Notes under the pieces: model-generated
Databases searched by the model: none
What the model was told of the DNA's origin: nothing
Seen by the model: only the letters and a program-made list of their open reading frames with translations
Program-made: the position numbers and the translations under genes
In this document: one piece after another, positions 1 through 9,127 of the stretch
Numbering within the stretch: the stretch's first letter is position 1
Layout: each line of letters opens with the position of its first letter
Source: Clostridiales bacterium
GTDB lineage: Bacteria > Bacillota > Dethiobacteria > Dethiobacterales > Dethiobacteraceae
Direction: 5' to 3'
DNA length: 45,413 bases
Assembly: GCA_018335855.1 (NCBI GenBank)
Contig: JAGXRM010000028.1
Span: forward strand, 1 to 45,413

Positions 1-974
1 CCGTACGTTTCTGTTAAGCCATAGACATGGGTAATATCAATACCGATGGCTTCCACGTTTTTAATGACTGTGGGTGAGGGCGGCGCACCGGCGGTGGCAA
101 TCCGCAACTTGCGCTTCAGCCTCAGGCTTTTGGCCGCGGGATCGCTGGCCATGGAGATTAAAACCGTGGGAGCAGCGCAGAAATGGGAGATATCTTCCTC
201 CTCAATTAAACGGTAGATATCTTTGTTCACCACTGCCCGCAGGCAGACATGGGTGCCGCCCACAGCTGTCACACCCCAGGTGAAACACCAGCCGTTACAG
301 TGGAACATGGGCAGTGTCCACAGATAATTGGTATACATATTCATCTGTAATTCCAGTCCTTCGCCTAATGCGTTCAGATATGCACCGCGGTGGGTGTACA
401 TTACGCCTTTTGGCATACCGGTGGTACCGCTGGTGTAGTTAACAGTGATCGCATCCAGTTCATCTTCGATAGGGAAAGGAATATTCTTCGGACTGCCGCC
501 AGCCAGGAAATCCTCATAGAGTAGGCCATCCAGTTCCTTCCCATCGTTACAGTCACGAATGTTAACAATGGTTGCAACGGTTTCTAACTGGTCCAAAATC
601 GGTTCAACGACATTGGTAAGGGCTGTATCAACAAATAGCATTTTTGCACCGGAATGGTTTAAAATATAGGCCACTTCCCGGGATGATAAGCGGGTGTTAA
701 TGGCAACCAGGATTGCCCCTGCCAGCGGAACACCGTAATGAGCTTCCAGCAGTGGCGGGATATTAGGCGCCAGGAAGGCAACCCGGTCACCTTTTTCGAT
801 ACCGGCTTCTGACAGAGCTGTCGCCAACCTGTTCACCCGCTCGTTAAATTCTGTGTACGTGAAGCGCTGCTTCCCGTTAATAATTGCTGTTTTATCAGGA
901 TAAACAAAAGCGTTTCGGCGCAGAAAGCTCAATGGTGTTAACGGAGTCTTTGATACACTTGCAACATCAACCAC
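1..974 (-). CDS. Acyl-CoA synthetase (AMP-forming), 3' end outside window
   Basis: An open frame runs on the minus strand from a GTG near 974 through base 1 without a stop, giving about 324 residues of a protein normally about 530 long. It is the adenylation enzyme family that converts a carboxylic acid, ATP and CoA to acyl-CoA. Visible signatures are the P-loop-like YTSGTTGMPKG (bases about 410-445) and YGLTETYG near the cut end (bases about 1-30). The closest remembered relatives are medium/long-chain or DMSP-type acyl-CoA ligases, so the substrate is open. The GTG at 974 is preferred because AGAGGGGG sits 8 nt upstream; the GTG at 980 is too close to it. It follows the mmdA terminator, so it probably has its own promoter. 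A GCAGGAATT motif lies about 65 nt upstream. A fatty-acid or propionate role alongside the methylmalonyl operon is inference. Confidence 0.88.
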   Translation of the reverse strand, partial: MVDVASVSKTPLTPLSFLRRNAFVYPDKTAIINGKQRFTYTEFNERVNRLATALSEAGIEKGDRVAFLAPNIPPLLEAHYGVPLAGAILVAINTRLSSREVAYILNHSGAKMLFVDTALTNVVEPILDQLETVATIVNIRDCNDGKELDGLLYEDFLAGGSPKNIPFPIEDELDAITVNYTSGTTGMPKGVMYTHRGAYLNALGEGLELQMNMYTNYLWTLPMFHCNGWCFTWGVTAVGGTHVCLRAVVNKDIYRLIEEEDISHFCAAPTVLISMASDPAAKSLRLKRKLRIATAGAPPSPTVIKNVEAIGIDITHVYGLTETY

Positions 975-1037
975 ATCCACTACCCCCTCTTTTAAAATCC
1001 AAAGCTTCTTACCATTTTTATTCTGGATTTTTAATAT

Positions 1038-1046
1038 AATTCCTGC
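1038..1046 (-). promoter_or_regulatory. GCAGGAATT motif, copy 1
   Basis: GCAGGAATT read on the minus strand, about 65 nt upstream of the acyl-CoA synthetase start, followed by an AT-rich stretch. One of six intergenic copies that all point toward the downstream gene. The function is unknown. Confidence 0.4.
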
Positions 1047-1096
1047 TTATTGTGTAAATATTAAGAATCTTTTATCTATTCAAAATGAGCCTTGGT

Positions 1097-1126
1097 AAAA
1101 AAAAGAGCTCCGCTGAAACGGAGCTC
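1097..1126 (-). terminator. Rho-independent terminator after mmdA
   Basis: On the minus strand a perfect 8-bp stem, GAGCTCCG / CGGAGCTC, with a 6-nt loop is followed directly by eight T residues. It begins 8 nt past the mmdA stop and ends the methylmalonyl-CoA operon. Confidence 0.93.
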
Positions 1127-1133
1127 GAGCCTT

Positions 1134-2675
1134 TTATAGGGGGATATTTCCATGTTTTTTGCGCGGCCGGTCTTCTTGTTTGTTGGCTAGCATTGCTAAA
1201 CCGTTTAACAAGTGTTTCCGTGTCTCGCTGGGGTCAATCACATCATCAACCCAACCGCGGGCTGCAGCGATGTAAGGGTTAGAGTACTTGTCGCGGTACT
1301 GCTGAACACGGCTGGCCCGTTCAGCAGCGGAATCTTCCGCCCCTTCAATTTCTTTGCGGTAGACGATATTGGCTGCTCCTTCCGGACCCATAACGGCAAT
1401 TTCAGCCGTAGGCCAGGCTAATGCCAGGTCGCCGCGCAGGCAGCGGGCGCTCATGGCGATATAGGAACCACCGTATGCCTTGCGGAGAATCACGGAGATT
1501 TTGGGAACAGTAGCTTCGGAGTATGCATAAAGAAGTTTTGCACCGTGGCGGATAATGCCCCCGTACTCTTGGGTGACACCGGGCAGATATCCAGGCACAT
1601 CCACAAAGGTAATCATAGGAATATTGAAGCAATCGCAGAAACGAACAAAACGGGAAATTTTATCCGATGAATCGATATCAAGGCAACCGGCCATCACTTT
1701 GGCCTGGTTGGCAATAATGCCCACAGAGCGACCGCCAAGGCGGGCAAAGCCAACAACTGCGTTTTGGGCAAAGAGTTCGTGTACCTCAAAGAAGCGACTG
1801 CCGTCGACGATCCGTTTAATAATATCGCGAACATCGTAGGGTTTGTTGGCGTTGTCGGGCACTAATGTTGCCAGTTCCGACGCATCCAGAGTCGGTTCTT
1901 CTGATGCCACCAATGGCGCGTCTACCAGGTTGTTGGATGGCAGGTAAGAAAGGAGCTCCTTTAACTTATCCATGCAATCCGCCTCATCAGCAGCTTTAAA
2001 GTGAGCCACACCACTGGTTTGGTTGTGGGTTTGGGCTCCACCCAGCGCTTCAGCTGACACTTCCTCGCCAGTTACTGCCTTAATTACCTGGGGACCGGTA
2101 ATAAACATCTGGCTCGTCTTCTCTACCATAAAGATAAAGTCGGTAATGGCGGGAGAGTAGACAGCACCGCCGGCACATGGCCCCATGATGACGGAGATTT
2201 GCGGGATAACGCCGGAGGCAATGGTATTACGATAAAAGATTTCCCCATAACCGTTAAGGGCTCCTACCCCTTCCTGAATCCTGGCACCGCCGGAATCATT
2301 CAAACCAATACAGGGAGCTCCGGTTTTCATCGCCAGGTCCATTACTTTGCAGATTTTTGCAGCGTGCATTTCCCCCAGGGAGCCGCCAGCTACAGTGAAA
2401 TCCTGAGCATACATATAAACCGGACGCCCGGCGATGGTGCCATAACCAGTCACCACCCCTTCACCGGGGTTATTAACGCCTACTTCATCAGCGTCCTCCA
2501 AGCCTGTTTGGACAAAAACATCCAGCTCTGTAAAGCTGCCTGGGTCAAGCAAAGACTGGATGCGTTCTCTGGCCGTTTGTTTACCTTTGCTATGCTGGTC
2601 GGAGATTCTCTTTTCCCCGCCGCCCTTTTCCACAAGTGCTCTGCGGTCATGCAGTAATTTCAATTTGTCTTCCAT
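1134..2675 (-). CDS. mmdA: Methylmalonyl-CoA decarboxylase / propionyl-CoA carboxylase carboxyltransferase subunit
   Basis: A 513-aa crotonase-fold carboxyltransferase, the usual length for MmdA/PccB (about 510-520). This subunit moves CO2 between (S)-methylmalonyl-CoA and a biotin carrier. Acyl-CoA site signatures are visible: GGARIQEGV (residues about 128-137), GPCAGGAVYSPA in the N-terminal half, and FVDVPGYLPG and AYGGSYIAM in the C-terminal half. The ATG has GGAGG 8 nt upstream. It is the last gene of the operon after mce and mcmA, which favours methylmalonyl-CoA over acetyl-CoA as substrate. The biotin carrier and membrane subunits (MmdB, C, D) are not adjacent, so it may be a sodium-pump decarboxylase, a transcarboxylase or a propionyl-CoA carboxylase subunit. 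Sequence alone does not decide among these. Confidence 0.92.
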   Translation of the reverse strand: MEDKLKLLHDRRALVEKGGGEKRISDQHSKGKQTARERIQSLLDPGSFTELDVFVQTGLEDADEVGVNNPGEGVVTGYGTIAGRPVYMYAQDFTVAGGSLGEMHAAKICKVMDLAMKTGAPCIGLNDSGGARIQEGVGALNGYGEIFYRNTIASGVIPQISVIMGPCAGGAVYSPAITDFIFMVEKTSQMFITGPQVIKAVTGEEVSAEALGGAQTHNQTSGVAHFKAADEADCMDKLKELLSYLPSNNLVDAPLVASEEPTLDASELATLVPDNANKPYDVRDIIKRIVDGSRFFEVHELFAQNAVVGFARLGGRSVGIIANQAKVMAGCLDIDSSDKISRFVRFCDCFNIPMITFVDVPGYLPGVTQEYGGIIRHGAKLLYAYSEATVPKISVILRKAYGGSYIAMSARCLRGDLALAWPTAEIAVMGPEGAANIVYRKEIEGAEDSAAERASRVQQYRDKYSNPYIAAARGWVDDVIDPSETRKHLLNGLAMLANKQEDRPRKKHGNIPL

Positions 2676-2686
2676 GTTTAGACCTC

Positions 2687-3091
2687 CTAATCTTCACGTT
2701 CACAAAGTTCAATCAGTGTTCCGTGGGTTTCCTTGGGATGAAGAAAGGCGATTTTGGCACCGCCTGCACCTTTGCGTGGTTTCTCATCGATCAGGCGAAC
2801 ACCAGCCGCTTTTAATGCTGCCAGTGATTCCTCAATATTATCGACGCGAAATGCAATATGCTGTATTCCCTCACCCTTGGCGGCAATAAACTTGGCCACC
2901 GGGCCTTCCGGGTCAGTGGATTCCAATAATTCAACTTCACTGTCCCCGATGGGCAGAAAAGCAACTTTTACCTTTTGCTCCTCCACCACTTCTGTTTCGG
3001 CAATCTTCAGGCCTAAAAGGGATTCATAGAGCTTTCTTGCTTCATCAATACTGCGGACCGCAATGCCAATATGATCAATTTTTTTGACCAA
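2687..3091 (-). CDS. mce: Methylmalonyl-CoA epimerase
   Basis: A 134-aa VOC-fold protein that interconverts (R)- and (S)-methylmalonyl-CoA, joining the mutase to the decarboxylase. Metal-ligand positions typical of the family are visible: His7 in DHIGIAV, His78 in IQHIAF and Glu128 in LIELCE. Length and the double beta-alpha-beta repeat match known epimerases. The start is TTG, with GAGGAG about 6 nt upstream. The gene lies 19 nt after mcmA2 and 11 nt before mmdA, so co-transcription is likely. Confidence 0.95.
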   Translation of the reverse strand: MVKKIDHIGIAVRSIDEARKLYESLLGLKIAETEVVEEQKVKVAFLPIGDSEVELLESTDPEGPVAKFIAAKGEGIQHIAFRVDNIEESLAALKAAGVRLIDEKPRKGAGGAKIAFLHPKETHGTLIELCERED

Positions 3092-3110
3092 CCGTAACTC
3101 CTCCTCTGAA

Positions 3111-3503
3111 TTATACTCTCTCTTTAATATATTTTACAATATCAGCAGTGGTTGTTCCCGGTGTAAAAATTTCGGCAATGCCTTCCTCTTTCAGGTAGGG
3201 TATATCCTCCACAGGAATCACTCCGCCGCCGATAACCATTACGTCAGATGCGCCCTGTTCACGAAGGAGCTGTACAACCGGTGGAAAAAGTTGCATATGG
3301 GCGCCGCTTAAACTGCTTAAGCCCACAACCTGTACGTCTTCCTGAATTGCAGTCTCGACAACTTGTTCCGGTGTCTGCCGCAACCCGGTGTAGATTACTT
3401 CCATGCCAGCATCACGCAGGGCTTGGGCAATTACCTTGGCGCCGCGGTCATGTCCGTCCAAACCGGCTTTGCCGATTAAAACTCTGATGCGTTTGTCGCT
3501 CAT
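3111..3503 (-). CDS. mcmA2: Methylmalonyl-CoA mutase, cobalamin-binding small subunit
   Basis: A 130-aa stand-alone B12-binding domain of methylmalonyl-CoA mutase. The base-off/His-on signature DxHxxG is present as Asp16-Gly-His18-Asp-Arg-Gly21; His18 should coordinate cobalt. SxL and GG motifs of the Rossmann-like B12 domain follow (GLSSL near 82-86, IGGGVIP near 110-116). In many bacteria this domain is fused to the C terminus of the large subunit. Here, as in archaea and several Clostridia, it is a separate gene just downstream of the catalytic subunit (24 nt gap). ATG start with AGGAGG upstream. Confidence 0.95.
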   Translation of the reverse strand: MSDKRIRVLIGKAGLDGHDRGAKVIAQALRDAGMEVIYTGLRQTPEQVVETAIQEDVQVVGLSSLSGAHMQLFPPVVQLLREQGASDVMVIGGGVIPVEDIPYLKEEGIAEIFTPGTTTADIVKYIKERV

Positions 3504-3527
3504 CTTCTCTGCCTCCTAATTCCAATA

Positions 3528-5204
3528 TTATAAGATTACCTGTTGCTGATATTCCCCGAAGACTTCGCGCAGAATACCGCAGATTTCGCCCAAAGTGGCA
3601 TACGCTTTTACCGCCTCAATGATAGACGGCATAATATTTTCGCTGCTCAGAGCCACACTGCGCAGATTCCGTAGCGTTTCCGCCACCAGTCGGTGATCAC
3701 GGGTTTCCTGCAGTTTTTTAAGTTTATCGACCTGTTGATTGGCAACGGCAGGGTTAACTTTAAGCAAATCTTTGGGCATTTCCGTATCAGTGATAAACTT
3801 GTTTACACCAATAACTACCCGTTCACCAGTTTCAATTTCAAGCTGGTATGTGTACGCACTATGATGAATCTCGCGCTGCATGAACCCTTCTTCAATAGCC
3901 TTTACAGCACCGCCCATGTCGTCAATCTTATTGATATAGGTCATAACATCTTCTTCAATTTTGTCGGTAAGCGCTTCAATAAAATAGGAACCGCCTAATG
4001 GGTCTACGGTGTCAGTGACACCGATTTCATAGCCGATGAGTTGCTGGGTACGCAGTGCAATCAGCACCGAAGGCTGACTGGGCAATGCCAGTGCCTCGTC
4101 ACGGGAATTTGTATGCAATGACTGGGTTCCCCCCAAAACTGCAGACAAGGCCTGGTAGGCAACGCGCATGATATTAGTATCCGGCTGCTGAGCTGTCAGC
4201 GTGCAGCCTGCTGTCTGTGTATGGAAGCGAAGCATTAATGACTTAGGATTTTTCGCGCCAAAACGTTCTTTCATGATTTTGGCCCAAATGCGTCTTGCTG
4301 CCCTAAATTTTGCCACCTCTTCAAAGAAATTCAGGTGGGCGTTAAAGAAAAAGGACAACCGCGGCGCAAAATCATCCACATCCAACCCGACTTTTATCGC
4401 AGCATCAACATAAGCGATACCGTCGGCCAGGGTGAAGGCAATTTCCTGTACAGCAGTAGAACCCGCCTCACGGATATGGTATCCGGAGATAGAGATGGTA
4501 TTCCAGTTGGGGACATTCTCTGCACAATAGGCAAAAATATCAGTGATAAGCCGCATAGACGGCTTGGGCGGGAAAATATATGTGCCCCGGGCCACATATT
4601 CCTTTAAGATATCATTTTGAATCGTACCATTTAACTGAGCCGGTGTGACGCCTTGCTTTTCCGCCATGGCAATATACATGGCCAGGATAACTGCAGCCGG
4701 CGAATTAATTGTCATTGAAGTGCTTACTTTATCCAGGGGGATACCATCAAATAATGCTTCGATATCCTCCAGAGAATCTATTGCCACACCTACTTTGCCG
4801 ATTTCACCGCGGGCCAGGGAATGATCGGAATCATAGCCTATTTGGGTGGGCAAATCAAAGGCTACCGACAGCCCTGTTTGTCCCTGGTCAAGTAAATATT
4901 TAAACCGCTCGTTTGTTTCTGCAGCAGAGCCGAAACCAGCGTACTGGCGCATTGTCCAGAGGCGACCGCGATACATATTCGGCTGGACGCCACGTGTATA
5001 CGGATAGTCACCGGGAAAACCCAGGTGTTCCTCATAGGATAAACCGTCGGTTTCCACCGGCGTGTATATACGTTCTACAGGGATATTTGAGTCCGTTTTA
5101 AATGCTTTCTTCCGTTCGGGGAAACGTTCGCATGTTTTGTTTATTTTCTTATCCCAATCTTCTTTTTTGATACGCAGCGTTCTGATTTTATCGTTGTCGT
5201 ACAA
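3528..5204 (-). CDS. mcmA1: Methylmalonyl-CoA mutase, large (catalytic) subunit
   Basis: A 558-aa TIM-barrel subunit of the adenosylcobalamin-dependent mutase that interconverts succinyl-CoA and (R)-methylmalonyl-CoA. Family stretches seen include [21 protein letters not shown] (given here as 72-92 region), [18 protein letters not shown], and [16 protein letters not shown] near the middle. It lacks the C-terminal B12 domain, which mcmA2 supplies. The start is TTG with AGGAGAGGA upstream. It sits 21 nt after sucD, so substrate supply and isomerisation are in one operon. No MeaB/ArgK-type chaperone gene is seen nearby, although one is often adjacent in other genomes. Confidence 0.95.
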   Translation of the reverse strand: MYDNDKIRTLRIKKEDWDKKINKTCERFPERKKAFKTDSNIPVERIYTPVETDGLSYEEHLGFPGDYPYTRGVQPNMYRGRLWTMRQYAGFGSAAETNERFKYLLDQGQTGLSVAFDLPTQIGYDSDHSLARGEIGKVGVAIDSLEDIEALFDGIPLDKVSTSMTINSPAAVILAMYIAMAEKQGVTPAQLNGTIQNDILKEYVARGTYIFPPKPSMRLITDIFAYCAENVPNWNTISISGYHIREAGSTAVQEIAFTLADGIAYVDAAIKVGLDVDDFAPRLSFFFNAHLNFFEEVAKFRAARRIWAKIMKERFGAKNPKSLMLRFHTQTAGCTLTAQQPDTNIMRVAYQALSAVLGGTQSLHTNSRDEALALPSQPSVLIALRTQQLIGYEIGVTDTVDPLGGSYFIEALTDKIEEDVMTYINKIDDMGGAVKAIEEGFMQREIHHSAYTYQLEIETGERVVIGVNKFITDTEMPKDLLKVNPAVANQQVDKLKKLQETRDHRLVAETLRNLRSVALSSENIMPSIIEAVKAYATLGEICGILREVFGEYQQQVIL

Positions 5205-5225
5205 GATTTCCTCTCCTCCTCAATG

Positions 5226-6098
5226 TTATTTCTTTAACGTTTTAGCAATCATTTCAGGGACCTGGAAAGGAAGCTCGGCCACGGGCACACCAGCAGCATT
5301 TAATGCTTTTACCTTACCGTCAAAAGTCCCTTTTCCCCGTTCAATAATGGCTCCGGCATGACCCATCCTTTTTCCGGGAGGGGCGCTCTTGCCTGCCAGA
5401 TAAGCGATTACAGGCTTTTTAATATTTTGTTTGATAAACTCTGCTGCTTCTTCCTCTGCGCTGCCACCGATTTCCCCAACCATAACGATAGCTTCAGTTT
5501 CAGGGTCTTTTTCCATCTCTTTTAAAACATCAATAAAATTCAAGCCTACAACTCTGTCACCGCCCAGGCCGACAACTGTGGATGTGCCGTACCCTGCCGC
5601 AGTCAGATTACCAACAATCTCATAGCAGAGTGTCCCGCTGCGGGAGACCACTCCGATATTGCCCGGCACAAAAAACTGATTGGGCATAATACCGATCTTA
5701 CACTTGCCGGAAGAAACGAGGCCGAACGTGTTCGGACCTACAACTATCGTCCCTCTGGATTTAGCCAGCGCCATGATAGCCATGGCATCCTGGACAGGAA
5801 TATGCTCAGGAAGCATAACCAGCACTTTCACGCCGGCTTCAATGGCTTCAAACGCAGCGTCCTTGGCAAAAGGCGCCGGGATAAAAAGGATGCTCGCATC
5901 TATGCGGTGCTTTTCTGTTGCTGCGGCCACAGTATCATACACGGGAATACCGTCCAGTTCCTGACCGCCTTTCCCGGGAGAAACACCGGCCACTATTTTA
6001 GTTCCATATTTAACCATCTGCCGGGTGTGAAATGAGCCTTGATTGCCGGTCATTCCCTGCACCAATACCTGTGTATCGTCAAATAAATATATTGCCAT
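5226..6098 (-). CDS. sucD: Succinate-CoA ligase, alpha subunit
   Basis: A 290-aa alpha subunit of succinyl-CoA synthetase, the normal family length. The N-terminal CoA-binding Rossmann domain shows VQGMTGNQGSFHT (residues 13-25). The phosphorylated histidine lies in GHAGAI at His247. It pairs with sucC directly upstream (12-nt gap) to interconvert succinate, CoA and ATP with succinyl-CoA. ATG start with TAGGAGGG upstream. In this operon the product feeds methylmalonyl-CoA mutase, or drains it in the oxidative direction. The direction cannot be read from sequence. Confidence 0.96.
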   Translation of the reverse strand: MAIYLFDDTQVLVQGMTGNQGSFHTRQMVKYGTKIVAGVSPGKGGQELDGIPVYDTVAAATEKHRIDASILFIPAPFAKDAAFEAIEAGVKVLVMLPEHIPVQDAMAIMALAKSRGTIVVGPNTFGLVSSGKCKIGIMPNQFFVPGNIGVVSRSGTLCYEIVGNLTAAGYGTSTVVGLGGDRVVGLNFIDVLKEMEKDPETEAIVMVGEIGGSAEEEAAEFIKQNIKKPVIAYLAGKSAPPGKRMGHAGAIIERGKGTFDGKVKALNAAGVPVAELPFQVPEMIAKTLKK

Positions 6099-6110
6099 TA
6101 TTATACCCTC

Positions 6111-7220
6111 CTAATTCCCGCGAGCGATTTCTACAGCTTTTGCTGCGGCTTCGTGCATAAACTCATACGTTTCAATCCCGGTATCGCGCAGGATTTGACG
6201 CCCTTTTTCTTCGTTGGTGCCGACAAGTCGGATTACCACAGGAACAGGAATACCCATATTTTTCTTGACTGAAGCAAAAGCGTTAGCTACATCATCGCAG
6301 CGAGTAATCCCGCCAAAAATGTTAATTAAAATAGCTTTTGGATTTTTTGAAAGTAGCAGTTCCAGCGCTTTGGCTGTCTGCTCCTCGCCCGCACCGCCGC
6401 CAGCATCAAGGAAATTGGCAGCTGCTCCACCGTAATATTGGATGAGGTCAAGTGTTGCCATAGTAATTCCGGCGCCGTTGGCCATCACGGCAATATTACC
6501 ATCCAGTTCCACATAAGACAGACCCAGATCGTGCGCTTTCTTTTCCGCATCAGTCCGCTCTTCTACCACAGGCAAATCTTTATGCCGGAAAAGAGCGTCA
6601 TCATCAATGGTAACTTTCGCATCAGCAGCAATTACGTCTTCTCCGCTGATGACCAGCGGGTTTATTTCCACCAGTTCAGCATCCAGTTCACTAAACATCT
6701 TATATAGATTTAGTAAAATAGCAGCAATCTGTTTTCCTACGGGACCGGTAACGCCAAGTCTTCTTACAGCCTCTCTCGTCATAAACGGCTGCATGCCAAT
6801 CGTAACATCAATGGGCATTTTTACGATATGTTCTTCCGGCACATCTTCAATATCCATACCGCCCTGAGCGGACGCCAATATCACCGGCTTTTTAGCAGCG
6901 CCGTCCACAGTAATCGCCAGATAAAACTCTTTATCAATTTGCAGCTTTTTTTCCACCAACACTTTTTCTACTATGAGACCACAAAGTTCACTGCCAAGAA
7001 GCTTGCCGGCAAATTCCCGGGCCTCGGAAGGATTGTCAGTAAAACCAATGCCCCCGGCTTTACCTCTCTTTCCGCTAAGTATCTGAGATTTCACAACCAC
7101 CGAACCAATCTTTTCTGTTAATGCGGCAGCTTCTTCAGAAGTGGTTGCAACCCCGCCTTCAGGCACGGGGATTCCATACTTAGCAAAAAGCTCCTTCCCC
7201 ATATACTCATACAATTTCAT
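6111..7220 (-). CDS. sucC: Succinate-CoA ligase, beta subunit
   Basis: A 369-aa beta subunit with an N-terminal ATP-grasp domain and a C-terminal ligase-CoA domain. Visible features are the N-terminal YMGKELFAKYGIPVP, the nucleotide-site VVKSQILSGKRGKAGG region, LVEINPLV, and the C-terminal LDAGGGAGEE and NIFGGITRCD that meet the alpha subunit. It is slightly shorter than the usual 380-400 residues. ATG start with GGGAGG 8 nt upstream. Whether the nucleotide is ATP or GTP cannot be told from this reading. It follows the sigma-54 regulator by 50 nt without a terminator, so either the regulator heads the operon or a promoter lies at its 3' end. Confidence 0.95.
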   Translation of the reverse strand: MKLYEYMGKELFAKYGIPVPEGGVATTSEEAAALTEKIGSVVVKSQILSGKRGKAGGIGFTDNPSEAREFAGKLLGSELCGLIVEKVLVEKKLQIDKEFYLAITVDGAAKKPVILASAQGGMDIEDVPEEHIVKMPIDVTIGMQPFMTREAVRRLGVTGPVGKQIAAILLNLYKMFSELDAELVEINPLVISGEDVIAADAKVTIDDDALFRHKDLPVVEERTDAEKKAHDLGLSYVELDGNIAVMANGAGITMATLDLIQYYGGAAANFLDAGGGAGEEQTAKALELLLSKNPKAILINIFGGITRCDDVANAFASVKKNMGIPVPVVIRLVGTNEEKGRQILRDTGIETYEFMHEAAAKAVEIARGN

Positions 7221-7270
7221 TCATTCTACCTCCCTATTTTATTGTTGTCTAAAAGAAAACGCCCGACTTC

Positions 7271-8971
7271 TTACATACTGGCCTTATATTTTTTCAACTT
7301 ATTATATAAGGTAGCCAGTGAGATATTAAGCGCCTGGGATGCCTTTTTCTTTCCTTCCAGCGTCTCGCCAAAGCGGTTCAGAGCAGCCTTGAGCATCATT
7401 TGCTCCATCTTATCCAAGGGGACAATTTCAGTATAGACGTTGGTTGCACCGGCATTAAACTGGCCGATATATGGTGAAAGATGCTGCCGGCCAAATATGT
7501 CGCTGTCTACCGTAACCATGGCGCGTTCAATAACATTTTCCAGTTCCCGGATATTACCGGGCCAATCGTAGCTTGCCAAAAGTTGTAACGCATCCGGATC
7601 CACATTCTTTACCTTTTTCCCCAGCTTGCGGTTCAACTTGCCGATAAAATGTTCAACGAGAACAGGTATATCCTCCCGGCGATGCCTCAGCGGCGGCATA
7701 TTCAATTCAATCACATTCAGTAAAAAGTAAAGCTCCTCACGAAAACGACCCTTGCGCACCAGTGACTTCAGCTCCACATTGGTCGCCGTTATAATTCTTA
7801 CATCCGCTTTTATTGTTTCACTTCCGCCCACTCTTTCAAACTGACGGTCTTGCAACAAACGTAAAAATTTTCCCTGCAAATACGGGTTCATTTCGCCAAT
7901 CTCATCAAGGAAGAGAGTTCCGCCTTTTGCCAACTCGACTTTGCCTAGCTTCGTCCTTACCGCCCCGGTGAACGAGCCTTTTTCATGGCCAAACAATTCG
8001 CTTTCCAACAATTCCTCAGGCACTGACGCACAGCTCACCTTAATAAAGGGTTTGCCCCGCCTGTTGCTGGCCTGATGAATAGCATGGGCGAAAAGTTCCT
8101 TGCCTGTCCCGCTCTCGCCTACCAGAAGCACCGGAGATTCGCTTTTAGCTGCTTTTTTTGCCATCTCCACCGTGCCCAAGAAAACTTTACAGTTACCGGT
8201 CAGGTCGTCAAAGGTGAACTTACTCCCGGTAATCTGGTCAATTTTCGCATATAGATTCTCAATGATGGTGGTGCTTTTCTGCAATTCATCCATCAGCTTA
8301 AGAATATCAGTAATCGGCTGAAAAACGACGACGGCACCTTCTACCTGTCCTTCAACCAGGATTGGGGCGGCATTGGAAATCACTTCAACGCCGGAACCAC
8401 CTACTTTAGAGCGGTATCCCACCACAGGCTTTTGTTTTATAAGCGCCTGAGCCAACGCGCCATGGGGAGAAGCCTCGAAAATATTTTTCCCTACACGTAC
8501 TGCTTCCGGAATACCGGTAACTCTGGTAAAAGCCGGATTAATGTACTTAATGAGGCCTGTGTTATCTGCCACCTCAATTGCCTCTTGCACAGAGTTAAGG
8601 ATAGCCCCAAGCTCACCTTTTAGCTTCTTGACCTCAAGCAGTTCCTCTTTTGCCTGCAAGATCGTCATAAAAAAATTGCCAGCCATAGCTTCCATAACGG
8701 CTGCATCAGATGATTTTATCTCATAGATTTTTCTTTGTACTTCAGAAATTCCCGTAGCCTCTACAATCACATGAATTTTTGGATTCACAACAAGTTCCGT
8801 AAAATCATCTGTTGTGAATATTTTATCTCTGCGAGCCAAAATCATGCCCGGTGAAGCCGGGTTAATGTCGGCAAGACCGATAATTTGCACATTATCGACC
8901 TCCCGTAATACCCTGTACACTGAGCTTCCACGGTGACCTCCGCCAACAATTGCCACTTTTATTTTGGACAA
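7271..8971 (-). CDS. Sigma-54-dependent regulator with N-terminal Rossmann-like domain, PAS, AAA+ and Fis-type HTH
   Basis: An enhancer-binding regulator of about 566 aa. Four parts are visible in order. First, residues about 1-105 resemble an NAD(P)-binding oxidoreductase domain (KVAIVGGGHRG, VEATGISE). Second, a PAS domain follows (about 115-225, ILNSVQEAIEVADNTGLI). Third is the AAA+ domain with Walker A GESGTGKE, the sigma-54 contact loop GSFTGA and FLDEIGEM. Fourth is a C-terminal Fis-type helix-turn-helix (ALNISLATLYNKLKKY). The ATG at 8980 abuts GAGGGG with no spacing, so the TTG at 8971 (9 nt gap) is preferred. It sits at the head of the methylmalonyl-CoA operon, as I recall for the PAS regulator of the mmc cluster in propionate-oxidising Pelotomaculum. 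The natural inference is control of this operon, possibly sensing NAD(H). No -24/-12 promoter was found by eye. Confidence 0.9.
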   Translation of the reverse strand: MSKIKVAIVGGGHRGSSVYRVLREVDNVQIIGLADINPASPGMILARRDKIFTTDDFTELVVNPKIHVIVEATGISEVQRKIYEIKSSDAAVMEAMAGNFFMTILQAKEELLEVKKLKGELGAILNSVQEAIEVADNTGLIKYINPAFTRVTGIPEAVRVGKNIFEASPHGALAQALIKQKPVVGYRSKVGGSGVEVISNAAPILVEGQVEGAVVVFQPITDILKLMDELQKSTTIIENLYAKIDQITGSKFTFDDLTGNCKVFLGTVEMAKKAAKSESPVLLVGESGTGKELFAHAIHQASNRRGKPFIKVSCASVPEELLESELFGHEKGSFTGAVRTKLGKVELAKGGTLFLDEIGEMNPYLQGKFLRLLQDRQFERVGGSETIKADVRIITATNVELKSLVRKGRFREELYFLLNVIELNMPPLRHRREDIPVLVEHFIGKLNRKLGKKVKNVDPDALQLLASYDWPGNIRELENVIERAMVTVDSDIFGRQHLSPYIGQFNAGATNVYTEIVPLDKMEQMMLKAALNRFGETLEGKKKASQALNISLATLYNKLKKYKASM

Positions 8972-9023
8972 GCATATCATCCCCTCGATGTTCTCTTTTA
9001 GAATATTCGTTAAAATTTAGAAG

Positions 9024-9032
9024 AATTCCTGC
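9024..9032 (-). promoter_or_regulatory. GCAGGAATT motif, copy 2
   Basis: GCAGGAATT on the minus strand, about 53 nt upstream of the sigma-54 regulator start and oriented with it. Part of the six-copy set described in the findings. Confidence 0.4.
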
Positions 9033-9064
9033 AACGTTCAAAGATTTTCCGCTTTTTCTTGTTC

Positions 9065-9093
9065 TTGGTATAACATAAATCCTGTGATATAAT
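9065..9093 (+). promoter_or_regulatory. Sigma-A-type promoter for the P-loop/Gls24 gene
   Basis: TTGGTA (9065-9070), a 17-nt spacer and a perfect TATAAT (9088-9093). The ATG at 9092 overlaps this -10 box and so cannot be the start, which supports the ATG at 9128. Confidence 0.6.
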
Positions 9094-9127
9094 GATTCTC
9101 AGTAGCACTGTTGCCGGAGGGGAATCC

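Noticed and set aside
1402-2657. Several opposite-strand ORFs within mmdA and similar shadows elsewhere.
   Set aside because: They run antisense to well-conserved genes, have no ribosome sites and no recognisable motifs.
9092-9127. ATG at 9092 as the start of the P-loop/Gls24 gene.
   Set aside because: It overlaps the TATAAT -10 box and has no ribosome site; the ATG at 9128 has CCGGAGG upstream.
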